Positions 55,598 through 64,000 of a stretch of 64,000 nucleotides of DNA are shown here, piece after piece. This stretch comes from Synechococcus sp. JA-3-3Ab (GTDB lineage Bacteria > Cyanobacteriota > Cyanobacteriia > Thermostichales > Thermostichaceae): NCBI RefSeq assembly GCF_000013205.1, contig NC_007775.1, forward strand, positions 2,749,001 to 2,813,000. Reading direction: 5' to 3'. Both the position numbers and the translations under genes were made by a program. Below the pieces are notes generated by a model that did not search any database, was not told the DNA's origin, and saw only the letters and a program-made list of their open reading frames with translations. The stretch's first letter is position 1; each line of letters starts with the position of its first letter.

Positions 55598-56950
55598 ATG
55601 AATACCCGTCGGACTTTCCTGGCTGCTCTGGCCGGCCTGGCGGCTGCCGCTGGTGCTGCCTTCCTGGCTGCTGACAGCTTTGCCCAGTCTCCTGCCAACG
55701 TCAAAGTTTGGATTGCCTTTACCGATAACCGTCTCGATTGGGCCCGTCAAAAGGCGGCAGAGTTCAACAAGCAATTTCCTCAATACAATGTAACTGTTGA
55801 GGGCTACGGCAACTACGAAGAAATTCAACAGGCCACCGACCTCGCTATTCAACAAAAAGCCGCTCCGGCAGTGGTGCAGTGGTTTGAGGTGGGCACCCAA
55901 CGGGCACGGGATTTCGGCTACTTCAAGTCCATCGCCGAGGCGCTGGGCAACCGCACCGAAGTGAACGGGATCCCGGTGAACTTCGAGGATTTTATCGAGC
56001 CGGTGGTGAGCTACTACACCCTGGATGGCAAGTTCACCTCCATGCCCTGGAACAGCTCCAGCCCCATCCTCTACTCCAACACCGCCATTTTGAAGAAGGC
56101 CGGGATCGAGAAGCCGCCGGCCACCTGGCAGGAGCTAGAAGCCGCCTGTGAGAAGATCATGGCGCTTCCCGACGCTCCCCAGGGCTGCGTCACCTGGCCC
56201 AACCACGGCTGGTTTTACGAGCAGTGGATGGCGCAGCAAGATGCTCTCTTGGCCAACAACGAAAATGGCCGTGCCGCCCGGGCCACCCAGGTCTTTTTGG
56301 ACTCGCAGCCCTCGGTGGCTATCGCCACCTGGTGGAAAGGGATGTATGACAAAGGCTACTACATCTACAGCGGCAAGCAGCGGGATTGGGCAGCCACAGA
56401 GCAGGCCATCCAGACCGGTACCGTCGCCATGGCCATCACCAGCAGCGCCGACGCGGCCAACATCACCAACGCCGCCAAGCAGAACAACATCGAGCTGGTC
56501 ACCACCCGCATGCCCTACAACGCCGACAAGGGTTGGACGGGGAACTTGATCGGGGGCGCCAGCCTTTGGTTGGTGAAGGATCTGCCCAAAGAGGTGGAAG
56601 AGGGGGCGCTGACCTTCATGTTGTGGCTCAATAACACCGAAAATGCTGCCGAATGGCACCAAGTGACCGGCTATCTGCCCATTCGCAAAAGCTCGGTAGC
56701 CTTGCTGGAGTCGCAGGGCTGGTTCAAGGAAAACCCCAACTTCTTCACTGCTATCGACCAAATCAACAACTCCAAGGTCACTCCTGCCACCCGTGGGGCG
56801 TTGCTGGGAGCCTTTCCTGAGATTCGCAATGTGGTAACCCAGACCATGGAAGATCTCATGCTCAAGGGCGGGGATCCGGCCCAAGCCATGGCCAGGGCCA
56901 ACGAGACTGCCAACCGGCTTCTGGCCGAGTACAACTCCCTCTATCAGTAA
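55598..56950 (+). CDS. ABC transporter sugar/glycerol-phosphate-type binding protein, Tat signal
   Basis: 450 aa. The N-terminus MNTRRTFLAALAG carries a twin-arginine motif (TRRTFLA) and a hydrophobic stretch ending AADSFAQS, so export is probably by Tat, already folded. The mature part is UgpB/MalE-like: SMPWNSSSPILYSN, then GYLPIRKSS and AMARANETANRLLAEYN. Likely binds sugars or glycerol-3-phosphate; this is inferred from family resemblance. ATG 55598 is preferred to GTG 55574. It is followed by a single permease gene. Confidence 0.85.
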   Translation: MNTRRTFLAALAGLAAAAGAAFLAADSFAQSPANVKVWIAFTDNRLDWARQKAAEFNKQFPQYNVTVEGYGNYEEIQQATDLAIQQKAAPAVVQWFEVGTQRARDFGYFKSIAEALGNRTEVNGIPVNFEDFIEPVVSYYTLDGKFTSMPWNSSSPILYSNTAILKKAGIEKPPATWQELEAACEKIMALPDAPQGCVTWPNHGWFYEQWMAQQDALLANNENGRAARATQVFLDSQPSVAIATWWKGMYDKGYYIYSGKQRDWAATEQAIQTGTVAMAITSSADAANITNAAKQNNIELVTTRMPYNADKGWTGNLIGGASLWLVKDLPKEVEEGALTFMLWLNNTENAAEWHQVTGYLPIRKSSVALLESQGWFKENPNFFTAIDQINNSKVTPATRGALLGAFPEIRNVVTQTMEDLMLKGGDPAQAMARANETANRLLAEYNSLYQ

Positions 56951-57051
56951 TTGGTCAGGAGCTGGGCTACAGCAAAGCAAAATCTGAGGATGGGGGGTGG
57001 GCGGCGGCCTGCCCCTTTTTGGCTTTTGCAAGGTTGGATGGGAGAGAGAAC

Positions 57052-58254
57052 ATGGGGAAATGGATCCAAGTGCTGCTGCCGCTGCTGGCGGGGTTGTCGG
57101 GGGCCCTCTGGGTGGGATCCCGTTTTCGGCGCATCGAGCGGCCTGTGCTGCTGGGGGCGGCTCTGGGGGGGCTGGCAGGAGGGTTGGGATCCCTGATCTT
57201 CATGGTGCCGCTGGATTTTTGCACCTTTGAGCCGGAGCGCAAGGCCATCGACCTCGCTTTTGGCGTGGGGTTGGTGCTGGCGGGCATGGCCATCCCCCTC
57301 TGGCCGCTGCTGGCCTGGATCCGCAAGGAGCGGGAGCGCCGCCTGGGGATCCCCAGTGCAGCTCCCCAAGAGAGGGGTATCTTCAAGCAGGGGTGGCTGG
57401 CCTGGCTGCTCTTGTTGCCCACCTTCGCCATTTTGGTGGTGTTTCTCTACTATCCAGGGCTGGATACCCTGCGCCTCTCCACCCTGCTCACCTTTGTGGG
57501 CGCGCCGCGCAGCCGCTTCGTCTGTGTGGACAACTTTACCGCTCTGCTGACGGATGCCACCTATCTGCGCAGCCTGGGGATTACCTTCGCCATTTCGGCG
57601 GCCATCGTGGTGTTGGGGCTGAGCGGATCCCTGTTGATTGCCACGCTGGCCTACCAGCCCATCCGCGGGGCGGCAATCTATCGCATCTTGCTGATCTGGC
57701 CCTACGCCATTTCGCCAGCAGTGGCCGGTATCATCTTTTTCATTATCTTCAACCCCTTGGGCGGCGTAGCCAACTACTTGCTGGGGTTAGTAGGGATCCC
57801 ACGTTTGAACTGGCTGAGCGATCCCAATTTAGCCCCTTGGGTGGTGATCTTTGCCAGCGTTTGGAAGCAAATGGGCTACAACATTTTGTTTTATCTGGCT
57901 GGGCTGCAAAACCTGCCTAAAGATTTGCAGGAGGCGGCTGCCATCGATGGGGCGGGGGCCCTTCGCCGCTTCTTTTCCATCACTCTACCGCTGCTTTCCC
58001 CCATCACCTTCTTTTTGGTGATCACCAACATGACCTACGCCTTTTTCGATATTTTCGGCACCATTGATTTGCTGACTGCCGGCGGCCCTTCCGGATCCAC
58101 CTCGGTGTTGATGTACGAGATCTACAAGATTGGCGTATCGTCAGGCAATTTGGGCAGGGCAGCCGCCCAATCCATTGTGCTCTTCTTAATTGTGGTGGGC
58201 CTGACGATCCTGCAATTCCGCACCACCGAGCGGAATGTAACGTATGGGGGATAA
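57052..58254 (+). CDS. ABC transporter permease, UgpA-like, N-terminally extended
   Basis: 400 aa. The C-terminal 290 residues are a MalF/UgpA-type permease with six helices and the docking loop LQEAAAIDGAGALRRFFSITLP. The first 110 residues add about three hydrophobic segments (VLLPLLAGLSGALWVG, VLLGAALGGLAGGLG and AFGVGLVLAGMAIPLW) not found in ordinary UgpA. ATG 57052 after GGGAGAGA. The usual second permease (UgpE) and ATPase (UgpC) do not follow; the next gene is on the other strand. Confidence 0.87.
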   Translation: MGKWIQVLLPLLAGLSGALWVGSRFRRIERPVLLGAALGGLAGGLGSLIFMVPLDFCTFEPERKAIDLAFGVGLVLAGMAIPLWPLLAWIRKERERRLGIPSAAPQERGIFKQGWLAWLLLLPTFAILVVFLYYPGLDTLRLSTLLTFVGAPRSRFVCVDNFTALLTDATYLRSLGITFAISAAIVVLGLSGSLLIATLAYQPIRGAAIYRILLIWPYAISPAVAGIIFFIIFNPLGGVANYLLGLVGIPRLNWLSDPNLAPWVVIFASVWKQMGYNILFYLAGLQNLPKDLQEAAAIDGAGALRRFFSITLPLLSPITFFLVITNMTYAFFDIFGTIDLLTAGGPSGSTSVLMYEIYKIGVSSGNLGRAAAQSIVLFLIVVGLTILQFRTTERNVTYGG

Positions 58255-58278
58255 CGGGGCTGGGGGAGAGAGCAAAAT

Positions 58279-58713
58279 CTAGGATTCGTCAGCTTCCGAC
58301 GGCTTAGAAGGGTCAGACAACTCGCGCCATTGCTTGAAAACATTGCCTAGGTTGCGGCGGAACTCGTCAATCCCCAGCAGGGATCCCGGCTCTGGATCCC
58401 AAGAAGCCGAGAACACGCCGTAGCTAATGCCCAAAAAGCCAAGGCCGAAAAAGGCCAGCGACTCCACCAAAGTAAAGTAGGGGGGCAGGGCTATCACATG
58501 GTTGGTTAAGAGATAGTAATTGACAAAAAAGCTGCTCAAGCCAAGGCCAGAAGGGATCCCGGAAAAGACCAAGATCCGCCGCACCATACGCCGGCTGACC
58601 TCAGGGGGAATGACAGCAACCGGCTCTCTTTGGGTCGGTTGCGTCTCCACCTGAGCAGGGGTAGAGCTGGAGCGGCGGCGGGAGGCTTTGGAATAGCGGC
58701 TGGACTTGCCCAC
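58279..58713 (-). CDS. PAM68-like photosystem II assembly protein
   Basis: 144 aa (DUF3464). A basic, Ser-rich N-terminus precedes IPPEVSRRMVRRILVFSGIP and two membrane helices, then the signature GISYGVFSASWDPEPGSLLG and a helical tail. PAM68 proteins help early photosystem II assembly at the D1/CP43 stage. The gene follows rpsO by 35 bp on the same strand, an arrangement I recall for the Synechocystis homologue. Start ATG 58713. Confidence 0.92.
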   Translation of the reverse strand: MGKSSRYSKASRRRSSSTPAQVETQPTQREPVAVIPPEVSRRMVRRILVFSGIPSGLGLSSFFVNYYLLTNHVIALPPYFTLVESLAFFGLGFLGISYGVFSASWDPEPGSLLGIDEFRRNLGNVFKQWRELSDPSKPSEADES

Positions 58714-58748
58714 GAAGGTAGCTCTCCGACAGTGATTTAGCTAGCTGC

Positions 58749-59024
58749 CTACTTTTTCACCCGAATGTTCAACCGTTCGGCCAGCTCCCGGAAGCGGTCG
58801 GGAGAACGTTTGGCAATGTAGTTGAGCAGCCGCTTACGCCGACCGATCATCATCATTAGGCCGCGGCGCGAGTTGAAATCTTTCGGGTTTTTCTGAAGGT
58901 GCTGCGAGAGTTGGTTGATACGGCTGGTTAGAAGAGCAACTTGTACCTCGGCAGAGCCGGTGTCAGTGTCGTGAAGTCGGTAGGTCTCGATAATCTCCTG
59001 CTTCTCTTGCTGCAGTAAGGCCAT
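58749..59024 (-). CDS. rpsO: 30S ribosomal protein S15
   Basis: 91 aa primary 16S rRNA-binding protein. Family features: DTGSAEVQVALLTSRINQLSQHL, then NSRRGLMMMIGRRKRLLNYI as two conserved blocks. The start is ATG 59024. Co-directional with the PAM68 gene, so ribosome and photosystem assembly may share one transcript. Confidence 0.97.
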   Translation of the reverse strand: MALLQQEKQEIIETYRLHDTDTGSAEVQVALLTSRINQLSQHLQKNPKDFNSRRGLMMMIGRRKRLLNYIAKRSPDRFRELAERLNIRVKK

Positions 59025-59112
59025 AAGTTCACAAAAACTGGATGCACTGCCTCAGAATGATAACATCGGCTTTTCGTCCTTTGCTATAGCCGGGTTAGGG
59101 GGAGAAAAGGAG

Positions 59113-59793
59113 ATGACGACAACTTCTGGGGATCTGCCGGCCTTGCTGGAGCTGTTGAGCTCTCAGAACTTGGGGGATCGGCTGCGCGCCGTCAACAAGG
59201 CCAGAGAGCTCCCCGCGACCGAAGCCTTGACGCTGTTGCAGCGAGCTGTAACCGACGAGAATGCCCGCGTCCGCTATGCCGCCATTAGCCAATTGGGCAC
59301 GCTCTCCGGCGCAGGTGTCGACCCGGCTGCCCTTTTGCCGATTCTGCAACAGTTTTTGCGAGAGGACCCCGAGTTCGATGTGCGGGCTGCCGCCGCCGCC
59401 GCCCTGGGGGATCTGAAGCAGCCACAGGCCCTAGACGATCTGCTAGAGGCTTACCGGCGAGAGACGGAGTGGCTGGTGCGCTTTAGCATTGTCGCCGCGC
59501 TGGGCGAGCTGGGCAACCCCGCCGCCTTCGACACCCTAGTGCAGGTTTTACAGGAAGGAGACGAGCTGCTAACAACAGCCGCTGCCGCTGCCCTGGGAGA
59601 TCTAGGGGATCCGCGGGCCATCCCCCATTTGGAGCCCCTCATCGATTCGGACGATTGGCAGTTGCGCTACCGCGTCTGCATTGCTCTAGCCCAGCTCGGC
59701 ACCGAAGCCGCCCGCCCCGGCCTAACCCGGCTGGCCCAGGATCCCCAAGAGCAGGTGGCCGCCCACGCCCGCACCGCCCTGGCATCTCTGTAG
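59113..59793 (+). CDS. HEAT-repeat protein, bilin-lyase/NblB-like
   Basis: 226 aa made almost wholly of HEAT repeats; five are visible as VRYAAISQLGTL, VRAAAAAALGDL, VRFSIVAALGEL, TTAAAAALGDL and LRYRVCIALAQLG. Proteins of this size and repeat type in cyanobacteria include the phycobilisome factor NblB and the CpcE/CpcF bilin lyases. Convergent with apcD 67 bp away, which supports a phycobilisome link, but repeat proteins are hard to name. Start ATG 59113 after GGAGAAAAGGAG. Confidence 0.85.
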   Translation: MTTTSGDLPALLELLSSQNLGDRLRAVNKARELPATEALTLLQRAVTDENARVRYAAISQLGTLSGAGVDPAALLPILQQFLREDPEFDVRAAAAAALGDLKQPQALDDLLEAYRRETEWLVRFSIVAALGELGNPAAFDTLVQVLQEGDELLTTAAAAALGDLGDPRAIPHLEPLIDSDDWQLRYRVCIALAQLGTEAARPGLTRLAQDPQEQVAAHARTALASL

Positions 59794-59859
59794 GCAGCAA
59801 GACCACCAAAGCTTGCCTCTCCACCGCCCAGACCGGCCTCCCTCCTCAAGAGAGGCGAG

Positions 59860-60345
59860 CTAGCTCATGGCATTGATGATGTAGTCGAAATAGGGGGCAG
59901 CCTCGGCGGCGGAGTCCGGATCCAGCAGGCTGAGGGCTGCTTCCTTCAAGAACACGATCGCATCGATCATACCGGCAATGGGCACGTTGAGGGCATTGTA
60001 CATCTCCCGCACCCCTATCAAGCCGATGGACTCGATCGGCTCTTTGCTGCCGGCAATGATGCCATAGGTCACCAGGCGGAGATACCAGTCGTAGTCCCGC
60101 AGGCACTGGTTATAGCGCTTTTCGCCGTAGGCATTGCCGCCGGGTTGTATGTATTCGGGTCGCTTGGCAAATAGCTGCTTCTGCGCCTGATCGATAATGC
60201 GTTTTTTGTTCTCAGTTAACACCTGAGCGATCTGCAAACGCTTCTCGCCGCTGCTCATGTAATCTTTGATAGCTTGCAGTTCGCTGACGGAGAGATAGCG
60301 CAGTTGGTCGTCCGCGGTCTCGATGATCTGGTTGATCACGCTCAC
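59860..60345 (-). CDS. apcD: Allophycocyanin alpha-B chain
   Basis: 161 aa phycobilisome core subunit that acts as a terminal energy emitter, favouring photosystem I or state transitions. The bilin Cys is C81 in [19 protein letters not shown]; the sequence around it ([13 protein letters not shown]) and the N-terminus [18 protein letters not shown] fit ApcD rather than ApcA. The C-terminus is [10 protein letters not shown]. Start ATG 60345 after AGGAGAAT. It stands apart from any apcABC operon. Confidence 0.93.
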   Translation of the reverse strand: MSVINQIIETADDQLRYLSVSELQAIKDYMSSGEKRLQIAQVLTENKKRIIDQAQKQLFAKRPEYIQPGGNAYGEKRYNQCLRDYDWYLRLVTYGIIAGSKEPIESIGLIGVREMYNALNVPIAGMIDAIVFLKEAALSLLDPDSAAEAAPYFDYIINAMS

Positions 60346-60532
60346 GGTAGGAATTCTCCTGTTTGCTAACTTGCTTTCAATTCAATTTGTTCACCAATCC
60401 GGCACCCATCCCGCAAGCCAAAGCTCGGCTCAGGAGATGAGAATATGGCCCAGAAAGCCAGCCTTGCCGCTTGCTCTCAGTTTAGGATAGGGCGAGCTTT
60501 CCCTCAAGCACCCACCCTGCGGGGCAGCGACC

Positions 60533-62041
60533 TCAGATGCGCCCCCGCAGCCATTGGGCCATCTCGTTGCGCCGCGGAGCCGCCTCCAGACACACCTCCT
60601 CTGTAATGCGCCCCTCTTGGTAGAGCCGAAACAGCGACTGGTTCATGGTACACATCCCCTCGTAGGAGCCGTCGGCAATCAGCTCCTCGATCTCGTCCAC
60701 GGCACCCCGTTTGATGTAGTCGCGGATGGCATCGGTGTTGCGCATAATCTCGTGGGCAGCGGTGCGCTTGCCGTCGGTGGTGCGCACCAGCGTCTGGGCA
60801 ATAATTGCTACTAGAGTCTCGGCCAGTTGCAGACGCATTGGCTCCTGCTCCTCTGGCCGGTAGATCCCCAAGAGACGCTCGATGGTGCGGACGGCGCTGT
60901 TGGTGTGCAGGGTTCCAAACACCAGGTGGCCCGTCTGGCCGGCCTTGAGAGCCGTATCCACGGTTTCGCGATCCCGCATCTCCCCGATGAGGATGATGTC
61001 CGGATCTTCCCGCAGCGAAGCCTTGAGGGCGTTGGCAAACTCCAGGGTGTGGATGCCGACCTCCCGCTGCCGCACCAGCGATTTCTTACTCTGGTGGACG
61101 AACTCGATGGGATCCTCAATCGAGATGATGTGCTTAGCAAAGTTGGAGTTGATGTAGTCCACCATCGCCGCCAGGGTTGTGGACTTCCCGGAGCCGGTGG
61201 GGCCTGTCACCAGTACCAGGCCCTTGTGCTCCTCGGCAATGCGCTTGAGCACCTCCGGCGCCCGCAACTGCTCCAGCGTCAAGATCTTGAGCGGGATCAG
61301 GCGCAGCACCATGGCAGGCCCTAGCAGAGAAACAAAGCAGTTAACCCGGCAGCGCACCAAGCCCTCGTACTGGATAGCGGTATCCAGCTCCAGGCACTCC
61401 TCAAACTGGCGGATTTGGTTCTCCGGCAGGCTTTCCCGCAGCCAGCTATAGAACACCTCGGTGGTGGTGACCGGGTAGTTGCCTATCACAATTTGCCCCC
61501 GATCCCGGAAACGGGGCACCTCTCCCACCCCCAGGTGAATATCCGAGTAGCCTTTTTCGTAGGCTTCCTGCACCAGTTGGCGCAGCGTCGGTCCAGCGGG
61601 GGCAGACTTAGGAGCAGCGGCGGCCACCGGGATCCGTCCAGCAGCCGTGGGGCGAGCCGGCGGCCCAAAAGGCGGAGCAGCCGAACCGGGGCTGGGGGGA
61701 GACACCTGAGGCCGGGCAGCAGGAGCTGGAGGGGGCGGAGACATCTGCGGGGGAGTGGCAGGGCCCGGCATGGGCACCGGCGTCTGCGGGGGGGCGACGG
61801 CCACATCTGGGGGGACGGGCCGGCCCAAGATGGGCTTGGGGGCGCTGGGGACAGGACGGGATCCGCTCCCGACAGGGGGAGGAGCAGCCCTGCCCAGCAC
61901 CGGATCTAGCTGGGTTGGGGGTTCTGCCGAGGGCGCTTGCGCGGCCGCACGCGCGGGGCGCTGGATAACAGGCGGGGTCGGCGGCTTCCAACCGGAGTCT
62001 AAGTCGGTGGGAAATTGATTTTCGGGGCTAACCTCGCTCAT
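60533..62041 (-). CDS. pilT: Type IV pilus retraction ATPase PilT
   Basis: 502 aa hexameric motor that depolymerises pili for twitching motility, the output of the Pil-Chp cluster at 3.7-14.7 kb. The C-terminal 355 residues are a standard PilT: SDIHLGVGEVPRFR, Walker A VTGPTGSGKSTTL, Asp box IISIEDPIEFVH, Walker B DIILIGEMRDRET and the His box GHLVFGTLHTNSA. The first 145 residues are a proline/alanine-rich, probably disordered extension absent from proteobacterial PilT. Start ATG 62041. Confidence 0.95.
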   Translation of the reverse strand: MSEVSPENQFPTDLDSGWKPPTPPVIQRPARAAAQAPSAEPPTQLDPVLGRAAPPPVGSGSRPVPSAPKPILGRPVPPDVAVAPPQTPVPMPGPATPPQMSPPPPAPAARPQVSPPSPGSAAPPFGPPARPTAAGRIPVAAAAPKSAPAGPTLRQLVQEAYEKGYSDIHLGVGEVPRFRDRGQIVIGNYPVTTTEVFYSWLRESLPENQIRQFEECLELDTAIQYEGLVRCRVNCFVSLLGPAMVLRLIPLKILTLEQLRAPEVLKRIAEEHKGLVLVTGPTGSGKSTTLAAMVDYINSNFAKHIISIEDPIEFVHQSKKSLVRQREVGIHTLEFANALKASLREDPDIILIGEMRDRETVDTALKAGQTGHLVFGTLHTNSAVRTIERLLGIYRPEEQEPMRLQLAETLVAIIAQTLVRTTDGKRTAAHEIMRNTDAIRDYIKRGAVDEIEELIADGSYEGMCTMNQSLFRLYQEGRITEEVCLEAAPRRNEMAQWLRGRI

Positions 62042-62141
62042 AACAGGCCTCGCTTCTGGCAGGATCTGCGTCGATTTTAAGCTAGTATGCCCAGCCAGAG
62101 CAGAGGATTAGCTTTCTTGCCGGCAAAGCGCCGCGGCATCC

Positions 62142-62831
62142 TTAAAGGTTGGACGGGTGGCGAATGAGGCTCAAAAACTCCTCCCGCGTGCGGGGATCCT
62201 CCTGGAACACCCCCACCATCGAGCTGGTGACCGTCCAAGAGCCCGGCTTTTGCACCCCCCGCATCACCATGCACATGTGGGTAGCCTCGATAACCACCCC
62301 CACCCCATAGGGATCCAGCATGGTCATCAAAGCTTCCGCGATCTGGCGGGTAAGGCGCTCCTGAACCTGCAGGCGGCGGGAGTACATCTCGACAATGCGG
62401 GCGATCTTGCTCAGGCCCACCACCTTTTGGCGGGGGATGTAGGCAACATGGGCCTTGCCGATAAAGGGCAAGAGGTGGTGCTCGCAGAGGCTGAACAAAG
62501 TAATATCCCGCAGCAGCACCATCTCGTCGTGGCCCTCGTCGAAGATGGCGCCGTTGATGAGATCTTCCAGGGACTGCCGATAGCCGCTGGTCAAAAATTT
62601 CAGGGCGGCCACCACCCGCTCCGGCGTTTTCTTGAGGCCCTCCCGCTGCGGATCCTCCCCAATTCCCCGCAGCAACGTCTCCACTGCCGCTACCATCGCC
62701 GGATCCAGGCTCTCTGAGCCCTCGGGCTCTTGCCCCGCCGCATGGGACAGATCTCGGACAAGGCGAGACTTCAGGTTGGCTTTGTTGTTGAGTCGAAACT
62801 CGGCACCGGATCCAGGCTTGGCAAGAGTCAT
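62142..62831 (-). CDS. folE: GTP cyclohydrolase I
   Basis: 229 aa enzyme opening GTP to dihydroneopterin triphosphate, the first step of folate and pterin synthesis. The zinc ligands are Cys and His in [14 protein letters not shown] and a later Cys in HMCMVMRGV. Other signatures: [14 protein letters not shown] and [24 protein letters not shown] 62831 with AAGGA 9 bp upstream fits family length; an upstream frame to 62918 adds residues of random look. It is followed by pilT on the same strand. Confidence 0.95.
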   Translation of the reverse strand: MTLAKPGSGAEFRLNNKANLKSRLVRDLSHAAGQEPEGSESLDPAMVAAVETLLRGIGEDPQREGLKKTPERVVAALKFLTSGYRQSLEDLINGAIFDEGHDEMVLLRDITLFSLCEHHLLPFIGKAHVAYIPRQKVVGLSKIARIVEMYSRRLQVQERLTRQIAEALMTMLDPYGVGVVIEATHMCMVMRGVQKPGSWTVTSSMVGVFQEDPRTREEFLSLIRHPSNL

Positions 62832-62954
62832 AGCAGGATATTCCTTGGGTTGAACGAAGGGTTGAAGGAACTTGTCGAGGGAGGCGGTGCAGGCAGATCT
62901 CCTCAAAAGCTCAGTCACAAAGGCCGTTACAGGAAAAGCCAGCTCCAGCCCGGC

Positions 62955-63680
62955 CTAAAAGGCCCCTGCTGCCGGCATGAGGGTCAGATCTTCCACCACG
63001 GCACCCTTGGGCAGGCGAACGATGTGGGCAATCAAGTCCGCCACCCACTCCGGCGAGAGCATTTTGGAACGGTCGAAATCGACCTGAACTGTATCCCAAA
63101 GAGGTGTATCCACAGCTCCGAGACACAGGCTGGTCACCCGAATGCCATGCTGCCGTTCCTCTGCGGCCAGGGCTTGAGAAAAGCCCAGCAGGCCAAACTT
63201 ACTGGCGCAGTAAGCCCCCCAATTGGGAAAGGCTCGCTTGCCCGCAATGGAGATAATGTTGACAATCGTGCCGCAGCGCTGCCGGCGCATCGCCGGCAGG
63301 ACGGCTTGGGCACAGAGAAAAGCTGCCGTCAGGTTCAAGTCGATCACCCGCTGCCAATCGGACAAAGATAAGGTGGCCAAAGGCCCGACATGGGCTATGC
63401 CGGCGTTATTGACCAAGACATCACAAACACCAAATTGATCCAGGAGAGCCTGCAACCGCTGCGGCAGGGCTCTTAAGTCGGCCAAGTCGATGGGAAAAAC
63501 CTCCGCCTTTCCTCCCTTTGCCTGGATCTCCGCCTGTACCCCCAGCAAATCGGGATGGGAACGGGCCACCAGAGCAACTGCCACCCCCTGCCGAGCTAGG
63601 GCTAGGGCCACTGCTTTGCCGATCCCTCGACTGGCCCCCGTAATCAGGGCACGTTCGGGAAACTGGGTCTCAAAACTCAT
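62955..63680 (-). CDS. Short-chain dehydrogenase/reductase
   Basis: 241 aa classical SDR. NAD(P) loop ALITGASRGIGKAVALAL, VLVNNAGIA, and the active site with Ser in NIISIAGKR and Tyr-Lys in YCASKFGLLGFS. The Arg after the first beta strand (VARSHPDL) suggests NADP. It resembles 3-oxoacyl-ACP reductases, but fabG normally sits with other fatty-acid genes, so the substrate is open. ATG 63680 is preferred to a TTG six bases earlier. Confidence 0.9.
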   Translation of the reverse strand: MSFETQFPERALITGASRGIGKAVALALARQGVAVALVARSHPDLLGVQAEIQAKGGKAEVFPIDLADLRALPQRLQALLDQFGVCDVLVNNAGIAHVGPLATLSLSDWQRVIDLNLTAAFLCAQAVLPAMRRQRCGTIVNIISIAGKRAFPNWGAYCASKFGLLGFSQALAAEERQHGIRVTSLCLGAVDTPLWDTVQVDFDRSKMLSPEWVADLIAHIVRLPKGAVVEDLTLMPAAGAF

Positions 63681-63904
63681 CCACAATAAAACTCTGGGAT
63701 GCGCCGTCGAGAATAAGCGCCACCAGAGCCTGGGAAACTTCGTTAACCCAGTGTAACACTAATTCCTGCCTGCCCCTCCAAGCAAACAGGAAAGACTGGC
63801 ATCGATCCCTCTCCGCCGCCCTCTAGCTGACTGGCGTCGGGCCGGGAAGGATCTGAGGTATGGTAGTCTGGTAAAGATAGTGAAAATCTTTTGCAACAAC
63901 GATC

Positions 63905-64000
63905 ATGGCCGAGTTTTTGATTTCCTCGACGTCCACCGCTGCCCGGACGGACTCTCCCTACATTCTTGAGGTTGAGCACATCAGCAAGGGGTTTCCCGGC
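63905..64000 (+). CDS. ABC transporter ATP-binding protein, first 32 codons (runs off the right edge)
   Basis: ATG 63905 begins a frame open to the end. After about 18 variable residues comes YILEVEHISKGFPG, the usual first strand of ABC ATPases; the HISKGFPG wording resembles sugar or nucleoside importers (MglA/XylG type). The Walker motifs lie outside the window. Whether it energises any of the importers at 52.7-58.3 kb cannot be judged. Confidence 0.7.
   Translation, partial: MAEFLISSTSTAARTDSPYILEVEHISKGFPG

Noticed and set aside
63743-63979. A 78-codon minus-strand frame at the right edge
   Set aside because: It overlaps the ABC ATPase start on the other strand and has no recognisable features.

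Overview
The window is cyanobacterial chromosome. It carries phycobilisome (apcD and an allophycocyanin-family paralogue), photosystem II (psbI, PAM68-type factor), cytochrome b6f (petN) and ferredoxin-thioredoxin reductase (ftrV) genes. The gene at 48035-50542 encodes a PAS-less GAF-PHY phytochrome kinase. From memory its bilin domain is very close to, but not identical with, the SyB-Cph1 GAF domain of hot-spring Synechococcus. I therefore infer a Yellowstone-type thermophilic Synechococcus, most likely the OS-A/JA-3-3Ab lineage; this was not checked by search. Base composition is GC-rich, and the palindrome GGGATCCC is strikingly common.

Left part (1-15.5 kb): the 5' end of argS, then etfBA, yggT, and a six-gene type IV pilus chemotaxis/phototaxis cluster (PatA-type regulator, two CheY proteins, CheW, PilJ-type receptor, giant PilL-type CheA hybrid kinase). 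A DUF305 gene follows. Middle-left (15.5-30.6 kb): lnt, tRNA-Thr, cbiT, and a decayed patch holding an RlpA-like relic and what looks like an IscB/omega-RNA relic directly in front of ftrV. Then come a phycobilisome-like protein, ftsH, glgP, a SpoIID-like protein, tadA, an HtrA protease and a Ser/Thr kinase fused to a GUN4 domain.

Centre (30.6-44 kb): a two-gene, AT-richer accessory pair (one member with a HicA-like region plus coiled coil), a sulfide:quinone oxidoreductase, a Ca2+-type P-ATPase, a TIGR01777 epimerase, hemB, a frameshifted alpha/beta hydrolase, psbI, a lipoprotein, bioY, a HisN-like phosphatase and tRNA-Gly. Right part (44-64 kb): two large sensor kinases (DICT-GAF and phytochrome), petN, tatD, a redoxin, two ABC importer clusters without ATPase genes, pam68-rpsO, a HEAT-repeat protein, apcD, pilT, folE, an SDR, and the first codons of an ABC ATPase.

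The common thread is light: perception (phytochrome kinase, Pil-Chp pathway, pilT), light harvesting and tetrapyrrole metabolism (apcD, hemB, GUN4 fusion, cbiT), and redox control (ftrV, sqr, etf). The least explained items are the IscB/omega-RNA relic, the HicA-like coiled-coil pair, the repeated LFAE-type motifs in the PilL linker, and the GGGATCCC enrichment.
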